Below are positions 15,201 through 18,703 of a DNA stretch of 18,703 bases, piece by piece; position 1 is the stretch's first letter; the number at the start of each line of letters is the position of its first letter. The stretch is from Acetofilamentum sp. Lineage in GTDB: Bacteria > Bacteroidota > Bacteroidia > Bacteroidales > DTU049. Below the pieces are notes generated by a model. The model saw only the letters and a program-made list of their open reading frames with translations, ran no database searches and had not been told where the DNA came from. The stretch spans positions 1-18,703 of the forward strand of contig DYON01000015.1 of NCBI GenBank assembly GCA_020720525.1, written 5' to 3'. The translations under genes were made by a program, and so were the position numbers.

Positions 15201-15562
15201 AATATCAGCAGCAACTCAATAGCGAGGGAGCCGGTAATGGAAAAGATTTGAACAAAACTATCAACGACATGGAAAAAACCGAAGAGGATCTTGTAAATAA
15301 ACGATTGAATACCGAAACTATCAATAGGCAAAAGCAAATTCTTACTCGATTGCTCGAATCGGAAAAGGCTGACATGGAGCGCGAAAAAGATCCAAAACGC
15401 CAAAGCGACGAGGCAAAAGTTTTCAACAATGGTAACCCTATGACGTTTTTCAAGTATAACAGTTTGAAAAGGAACAGTACGGAAATTTTGAAAACGGTAC
15501 CACCGAATTTGAATCCTTACTACAAACAGAAGGTGAACGAGTATTTGTATAAAATGAAATAG
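12251..15562 (+). CDS. Large DUF4175-like membrane protein with long coiled coil
   Basis: A 1103-residue protein resembling the ~1100-residue DUF4175-family proteins of Bacteroidota; function unknown. Order: two membrane helices at about 22-46 and 54-76, a third at about 155-173 (PLLIMPVLLVLIMGF), a periplasmic beta-rich part (about 180-490, Ig-like in feel, with YYFTVYDND), then extended alpha-helical coiled coil from about 493 to 790, rich in Glu, Lys, Gln and Asn. A more globular stretch (790-890) is followed by a Gln/Gly/Lys-rich section (895-1010), then another short coil and a conserved-looking end (NPYYKQKVNEYLYKMK). It contains the full parS palindrome at codons 310-315 (NVPRGT). It sits between the unknown anchor gene and the RsbW-like ATPase, with gaps of 6 and 1 nt. 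A structural or scaffold role at the envelope is the most one can infer. Confidence 0.75.
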   Translation: MEQLKWLENELKRFAGKYYLNIFWQRLALFVLAVFVVVLSFSFIEYSFWFDGGIRFYLFWGFLTLNISLFGVFLARPLLQLVGIRRSLSKHDFALVIGKHFGAVNDRILNILELEEGSFAGTSRELLIASISQKIEEIRFFRFFDALDRKKTMRRLPLLIMPVLLVLIMGFAAPDLLINPLQRISDYQTEYVKPAPFRFVLKNNNLESAQNSDFTVDVELAGNEIPEEVFLEQGSKRFRMNETNKNKFQYTFKSVKADIPFRFVADDYFSENYTLKVFKMPSIVSYSMQLSYPSHTAKQPETLNNINSLNVPRGTMIRFLVLTRDADKLAVSDGANSLTVSRNERYFVFDKIFDQNILLSAVSSRQNVNAADSLEFSISVVPDEYPEISVKEEIDSTMFMLRYFSGQISDDYGLSGLSFSYKYYSENLETDSTITINISRDFNLQEFYNAFDFSVFNLKPGDRLEYYFTVYDNDAYAGFKASKSQVFSFRMPTEEEMRQMVNEKSDAVGKGMENMYDEAAKLQEELDKFLKDTRGKKNLSWEEQERLRELLNQEKEMQNELNKINQQNSEKLNMSEQLNEFNQELYEKQRMIDELMNQLMDEEFKEMLQKLEEMLEKSNKNPTSDIEKLNQKNEDLMKSLDQTIELLKRTAVEEKLDNLQNQLKDQGEQQEKLADSEKSDQEIKDEQKKLNQMFEELKKEVDSIQKKNEELEEPYPLDFMNDAMNDIDSTMKAASEQLGSGKQSKASKSQQSAGEKMQELSDQISDMMEQSDEEQQGEDIELLRGLLENLITISFDQESLMRDVAETRIADPLYVDNMRKQKKINAALQIIDDSLTALGKRNPLINSYIAEELSKIIQSKHKSLENLNNRYVQPATREQQNVMMGVNNLALLLADALKQMQEQQNQAQQQKSGNSACKNPGNKPGQGKGNKPSPKTMRQLQEQLNQQMEAMQKQMESGQGQQGWSEQLAKMAAQQEAIRKAMQEYQQQLNSEGAGNGKDLNKTINDMEKTEEDLVNKRLNTETINRQKQILTRLLESEKADMEREKDPKRQSDEAKVFNNGNPMTFFKYNSLKRNSTEILKTVPPNLNPYYKQKVNEYLYKMK
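13180..13195. promoter_or_regulatory. parS site (perfect 16-bp palindrome TGTTCCACGTGGAACA)
   Basis: TGTTCCACGTGGAACA is a perfect 16-bp inverted repeat, identical to the parS known from Pseudomonas and one change from the B. subtilis consensus TGTTNCACGTGAAACA. It is inside the DUF4175-like gene, where the frame reads N310-V-P-R-G-T315. ParB loads at parS and spreads over the origin domain for chromosome segregation. This is the strongest of three sites in the window. Confidence 0.85.
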
Positions 15563-15563
15563 G

Positions 15564-16052
15564 ATGAAAGGTAGCTCTAACTCACTGCGTCTGAAGAGCA
15601 ACGCTTCGGAACTCAACAAAGTGGAAAAACTCATTGAGGCTTTGGCCGATAAATACTATTTAAAAGATTCGTATTTTGCAAATATGATGGTTGCTCTTAC
15701 CGAAGCATTCAACAACGCTTTGGTGCACGGAAACAACAATGATAGTTCGAAAGAAATACTTATCGATTTTCGTTTCACTGGTCAAGAAATGGTTTTTACC
15801 ATCACCGACCAAGGAAATGGTTTTGCTTTCAACGAATTTATGTGCAATAGTCACCACTTCGAAAACAAACGTGGCTTGTTGCTCATCAAAACAGTGAGCG
15901 ATAAGGTAGAATTTTTCGATATGGGTCGCCAGGTTTCTATTCATTTCAACCTGGCTTCGGTAAGCCAAAATACAGCTCAAAATAGAATGTCGGCGCTTAA
16001 TCAAACCGACAATGTTATGGAAAAACAATCGAATGAAAAGCAGAATCGTTGA
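15564..16052 (+). CDS. RsbW-like anti-sigma / serine kinase ATPase (HATPase_c)
   Basis: A 162-residue protein that is mostly one GHKL ATPase domain of the RsbW/SpoIIAB type. The N box TEAFNNALVHG holds E47, N50, N51 and H55; the G1 motif is D82-Q-G-N-G86; and R103-G104 opens the G2-like RGLLLIK, slightly off the usual GRGLxLI. Family members phosphorylate an anti-anti-sigma (STAS) partner and hold a sigma factor; no such partner is in the window, so targets are unknown. It starts 1 nt after the DUF4175-like gene and its tail overlaps the ybeY start by 20 nt (ybeY ATG at 16033). The C-terminal ~30 residues (from about 131) are polar, Asn/Gln-rich and outside the domain. The same domain is intact here while it is degenerate in the kinase at 6155-8332. 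Confidence 0.85.
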   Translation: MKGSSNSLRLKSNASELNKVEKLIEALADKYYLKDSYFANMMVALTEAFNNALVHGNNNDSSKEILIDFRFTGQEMVFTITDQGNGFAFNEFMCNSHHFENKRGLLLIKTVSDKVEFFDMGRQVSIHFNLASVSQNTAQNRMSALNQTDNVMEKQSNEKQNR

Positions 16053-16476
16053 TTGGAATAAGGGCAATTTCAACTTTCAAAACATTGATATCGACGCATT
16101 GAACCGTGTGTACACTACTGTTTGCGCCGATTTTGATTTTACGCCAGGTCGCATTTCGTTTCAACTTACTTCCGACGAAGACTTGTGGAAGATGAATGTT
16201 GAACATCTCGACCACGACACCTATACCGATGTGATTACCTTTTCGTATTCGACCGAAAAAATCGTGAGCGGCGAAGTATATATAAGTGCCGATAGGGCAA
16301 TCGAAAATGCAAATATGCTTAATATCACTCCCGAAGAAGAAATATTGCGTTATGCTGTGCATGGAATTTTGCACCTTTGTGGAATGAACGATGCCGACGA
16401 AAACGAAAGATTATCTATGCGCACAAAAGAAGACCTATACATCGAGAAGTATCAACTGTTTCACGTGGAACGATGA
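16033..16476 (+). CDS. ybeY: Endoribonuclease YbeY (rRNA maturation factor)
   Basis: A 147-residue YbeY (UPF0054), a single-strand RNase that acts in 16S rRNA 3' end maturation and ribosome quality control. The zinc motif is HGILHLCGMND: H110 and H114 match the first two metal histidines, while the third, six positions on, is D120. Bacteroidota members commonly depart from the HGxLHLxGYDH form here, so this is probably lineage style and not damage. TDVITFSY and GEVYIS are further family motifs. I prefer the ATG at 16033; another in-frame ATG at 16012 would add seven residues. The gene overlaps the RsbW-like tail by 20 nt and its stop overlaps the mnmG start (ATGA). Its last codons, for FHVER, are dictated by a parS-like site. 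Confidence 0.9.
   Translation: MKSRIVDWNKGNFNFQNIDIDALNRVYTTVCADFDFTPGRISFQLTSDEDLWKMNVEHLDHDTYTDVITFSYSTEKIVSGEVYISADRAIENANMLNITPEEEILRYAVHGILHLCGMNDADENERLSMRTKEDLYIEKYQLFHVER
16457..16472. promoter_or_regulatory. parS-like site at the ybeY/mnmG junction
   Basis: TGTTTCACGTGGAACG has the CACGTG centre and near-complete arms, with 14 of 16 positions matching either classic parS form. It spans the end of ybeY (codons for F-H-V-E-R) and ends exactly one base before the mnmG ATG at 16473. ParB bound here would sit on the mnmG ribosome-loading region at DNA level, so it could also affect expression, which is a guess. Confidence 0.65.
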
Positions 16477-18341
16477 GTATTTTCCCAAAATACGATATTG
16501 TTGTTGTTGGCGGTGGCCACGCTGGTTGCGAAGCCGCTGTGGCAGCAGCCAATTTGGGCTCGAAAGTGCTGCTGATAAGTCACGACCTTACTGGTTTCGG
16601 ACGAATGTCGTGCAATCCATCTATTGGTGGAATTGCAAAAGGACAAATTGTTCGCGAAATTGATGCTTTGGGCGGATTTACAGGCATTGTGGCCGACCGA
16701 AGTATGATTCAGTTCAGAATGCTCAATCGGTCGAAAGGTCCTGCCATGTGGAGCCCACGTTCTCAAAACGACAGGGTTCAATTTAGCATCGAATGGCGCA
16801 AGATTATTGAAAACACCAAAGGTCTCAATATTTGGCGCGATGAAGTTGTGGGTATTATTGTCGAAAACGATAAAATTGTGGCTGTCGAAACCCAGCTCGG
16901 ACTGAAAATTAATTGCGATGCAGCAATTATTACCGCAGGGACATTTCTGAGTGGTAAAATATATATTGGAACAACCATTGTTAAAGGTGGACGAATTGGC
17001 GAAAAATCAGCTGAAGGACTTACTCAAAATCTGATGAGTTTTGGTATTGAGTCGGAAAAACTGAAAACCGGTACTCCAGTTAGAATCGATGGTCGCTCAA
17101 TCGATTTCTCGAAACTTATTGAACAAGCAGGCGATGAAAATCCAGAGAAATTTTCGTTTACCAACACAGTATCCCTTATAAAACAACGCAGCTGTCATAT
17201 TGCCTACACATCTGAGCAAGTTCATGATGAGCTTCGGAAGGGATTTGAGTTTTCGCCGTTGTTTTCGGGAATTATCGAAGGTGTTGGACCTCGCTACTGT
17301 CCATCTATCGAAGACAAAATAGTTCGATTTGCTGGCAAAGACTCGCATCAGCTTTTTGTTGAACCCGAGGGCTGGAATACACACGAATATTATTTGAATG
17401 GATTTAGTTCGTCGCTGCCACTCGAAATGCAATACAAAGCATTGCGCAAAATTTTGGGTTTCGAGAATTCCATTATTATTCAGCCAGGCTACGCAATTGA
17501 ATACGATTATTTTTCGCCAACACAACTTTCGGCAACATTGATGTCGAAAAAGATTGAAAATCTCTATTTTGCTGGTCAGGTAAATGGTACTACGGGCTAC
17601 GAAGAAGCTGCAGCACAGGGTTTGATGGCTGGAATTAATGCTCATCAGAAATTGCGCCAAAAAGAGAGTTTTGTTTTGAAGCGCCATGAGGCATATATTG
17701 GGGTATTGATTGATGATCTCATTTCGAAAGGTGTGGATGAGCCATACAGAATGTTCACTTCGAGAGCCGAACACCGTTTGCTTTTGCGCCAAGACAATGC
17801 CGATTTGCGCCTCACACGCCTGAGTCACGCTTTGGGCTTGGCTTCGAATGAGCGCTTGGAAAAAGTAATTGAAAAAGAAAATTACATTGCGACTGCATCG
17901 GCATGGCTCGACAAAACAGGAATCGACCCCAGCCAAGTAAATACATATCTCGAAAGCGTAAACAGCGCCACTATTTCGCAACGCCAAAAAGCAGTGCAAT
18001 TTGTTTTACGACCCGAAATTGCATTGCGCGATTTGCGCGACAATCATATTTTTCCGAAAGAGCTATTTACTCCTTCCGACCAAACTTTCAACGACACTTT
18101 AGAAATTGAAGTGAAATACAAAAGTTATATCGAGCGTGAAAAAGATTTTGCCTCGCGACTCGAAAAATTCGAAAATGTGAAATTGTCCAGTTCAATCGAT
18201 TTTTTTGAAATCAAAAATTTGTCGTGGGAAGCTCGCGAAAAACTGAACAAAATAAAACCAACCTCCCTCGCACAAGCGTCGCGAATAAGTGGAGTGTCGC
18301 CTGCCGACATTGCTGTTTTGGTGGGTTGGTTGCGAAAATAG
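16473..18341 (+). CDS. mnmG: tRNA uridine-5-carboxymethylaminomethyl modification enzyme MnmG (GidA)
   Basis: A 622-residue MnmG, the FAD enzyme that with MnmE installs the carboxymethylaminomethyl group on wobble uridine 34 of several tRNAs. Visible are the FAD fold VVGGGHAGCEAA at about 11-22; GRMSCNPSIGGIAKG with C47, one of two cysteines studied in E. coli MnmG; GPRYCPSIEDK, carrying the other; and GTTGYEEAAAQG and SRAEHRLLLRQDNAD of the family. The C-terminal helical part ends normally, in a family-typical PADIAVLVG. I chose the ATG at 16473 because homologues begin just before the FAD motif. The frame is open from a TTG at 16377, but that extra 32 residues would overlap ybeY. Start and ybeY stop overlap as ATGA, implying coupled translation. 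MnmE is not here. gidA genes often lie near origins, in keeping with the nearby candidate oriC. Confidence 0.97.
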   Translation: MSIFPKYDIVVVGGGHAGCEAAVAAANLGSKVLLISHDLTGFGRMSCNPSIGGIAKGQIVREIDALGGFTGIVADRSMIQFRMLNRSKGPAMWSPRSQNDRVQFSIEWRKIIENTKGLNIWRDEVVGIIVENDKIVAVETQLGLKINCDAAIITAGTFLSGKIYIGTTIVKGGRIGEKSAEGLTQNLMSFGIESEKLKTGTPVRIDGRSIDFSKLIEQAGDENPEKFSFTNTVSLIKQRSCHIAYTSEQVHDELRKGFEFSPLFSGIIEGVGPRYCPSIEDKIVRFAGKDSHQLFVEPEGWNTHEYYLNGFSSSLPLEMQYKALRKILGFENSIIIQPGYAIEYDYFSPTQLSATLMSKKIENLYFAGQVNGTTGYEEAAAQGLMAGINAHQKLRQKESFVLKRHEAYIGVLIDDLISKGVDEPYRMFTSRAEHRLLLRQDNADLRLTRLSHALGLASNERLEKVIEKENYIATASAWLDKTGIDPSQVNTYLESVNSATISQRQKAVQFVLRPEIALRDLRDNHIFPKELFTPSDQTFNDTLEIEVKYKSYIEREKDFASRLEKFENVKLSSSIDFFEIKNLSWEAREKLNKIKPTSLAQASRISGVSPADIAVLVGWLRK

Positions 18342-18615
18342 CCTAAACAGCTGATATTCAGTATTAAACAGTTGTTGTGTGGTTTTCGCCAACAATCGAA
18401 ATTGCATTTTTTGACTTTTGCGCTCATTTTTTGCTCCGATAACAAAAGGGTTGGCTAAAGGCAAAAAAGTTTGTCAGAAGCGAATTATGAAAGCCACTAC
18501 TACATACCGCATGAATAGGGCGTTTCGGAAGGTCCCAAAATAAAATCGCACAAAAAGAAAAAATATTTTTTCCAATTCAAATTATTTTATACCTTTGCAC
18601 TCCAAATTATTGCTC
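18342..18615. other. Intergenic region between mnmG and tRNA-Val
   Basis: This 274-nt gap has no credible coding frame and no strong terminator hairpin; the only stems seen are 4 bp. The last part, from about 18540, is AT-rich and carries the tRNA promoter. I see nothing else in it. Confidence 0.6.
18590..18597 (+). promoter_or_regulatory. Bacteroidota -7 promoter element for tRNA-Val
   Basis: TACCTTTG, followed by C, is an excellent TAnnTTTG match. It lies 18 nt before the mature tRNA 5' end, as expected for a tRNA promoter. Poly-A and poly-T tracts lie upstream. Confidence 0.7.
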
Positions 18616-18690
18616 GGGAGTTTAGCTCAGCTGGTTCAGAGCATCTGCCTTACAAGCAGAGGGTCACTGGTTCGAATCCAGTAATTCCCA
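18616..18690 (+). tRNA. tRNA-Val (UAC anticodon)
   Basis: A full cloverleaf of 75 nt. Acceptor GGGAGTT (18616-18622) pairs with AATTCCC (18683-18689), with one G-U pair; A18690 is the discriminator. D-arm TAGCTCAGCTGGTTCAGAGC follows. Anticodon stem TCTGC (18644-18648) and GCAGA (18656-18660) enclose CTTACAA, with anticodon TAC at 18651-18653, reading GUA and other Val codons. T-arm ACTGG / TTCGAAT / CCAGT is standard. The 3' CCA is not encoded (CAA follows), so it is added after transcription. Confidence 0.95.
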
Positions 18691-18703
18691 CAAAACAAAA
18701 AAA

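Noticed and set aside
14939..15634. Second long minus-strand open frame near the end of the same gene
   Set aside because: Also an antisense shadow of repetitive Gln/Lys codons.
16377..16472. Upstream extension of mnmG from a TTG
   Set aside because: Adds 32 residues with no family match and overlaps ybeY; the ATG at 16473 fits the FAD motif.
1..18703. Novel defence, CRISPR or mobile system
   Set aside because: Every plus or minus strand gene I could place belongs to housekeeping, envelope or signalling families; no transposase, integrase, repeat-spacer array or toxin pair is visible.

Overview
The window looks like ordinary chromosome from a member of the Bacteroidota, probably Bacteroidales or a nearby order. 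The grounds are: a secreted protein with a type IX secretion (T9SS) C-terminal domain; several TAnnTTTG promoter elements of the Bacteroidota sigma factor; starts without clear Shine-Dalgarno sequences; low to moderate GC; and a gene order (DUF4175-like giant protein, RsbW-like ATPase, ybeY, mnmG) that I associate with this phylum. No mobile element, CRISPR array, phage gene or defence system is visible.

Layout. Bases 68-3127 carry three minus-strand genes: a T9SS-exported choice-of-anchor J-like protein, a LutB-like LUD/ferredoxin protein and RpiB. Bases 3128-3642 form a very AT-rich gene-free stretch with repeated TTTTCAACA/TGTTGAAAA nonamers. Every gene to its left runs leftward and every gene to its right runs rightward. 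From 3643 a first rightward block holds nadA, a secreted MORN-like repeat protein, a PAS histidine kinase and a LytTR response regulator. It ends at a good intrinsic terminator (9106-9146). A promoter at 9173 then starts a tightly packed block to 18341: an RluB/RsuA-type pseudouridine synthase with a long basic tail, a PLP aminotransferase, an unknown single-pass membrane protein, the 1103-residue DUF4175-like membrane coiled-coil protein, an RsbW-like ATPase, YbeY and MnmG. A tRNA-Val(UAC) gene with its own promoter ends the window.

The main result is not a new enzyme system but a set of chromosome-maintenance signals. There is one perfect 16-bp parS palindrome (13180-13195, inside a coding sequence) and two near-perfect ones (1158-1173 and 16457-16472). 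They occur in the same 18 kb as the divergent AT-rich nonamer cluster. Together they suggest an origin-proximal segment with a candidate oriC at about 3128-3642 and ParB-loading sites on both sides. The neighbouring dnaA, parA and parB genes are not in the window, so this is inference.

The second notable point is the histidine kinase at 6155-8332. It keeps its HisKA_2-type phosphoacceptor motif but has lost the glycine motifs and most of the N box of its ATPase domain, while its partner regulator looks intact. The genes otherwise cover cofactor synthesis (nadA), sugar-phosphate metabolism (rpiB), RNA modification and processing (pseudouridine synthase, ybeY, mnmG, tRNA) and signalling.
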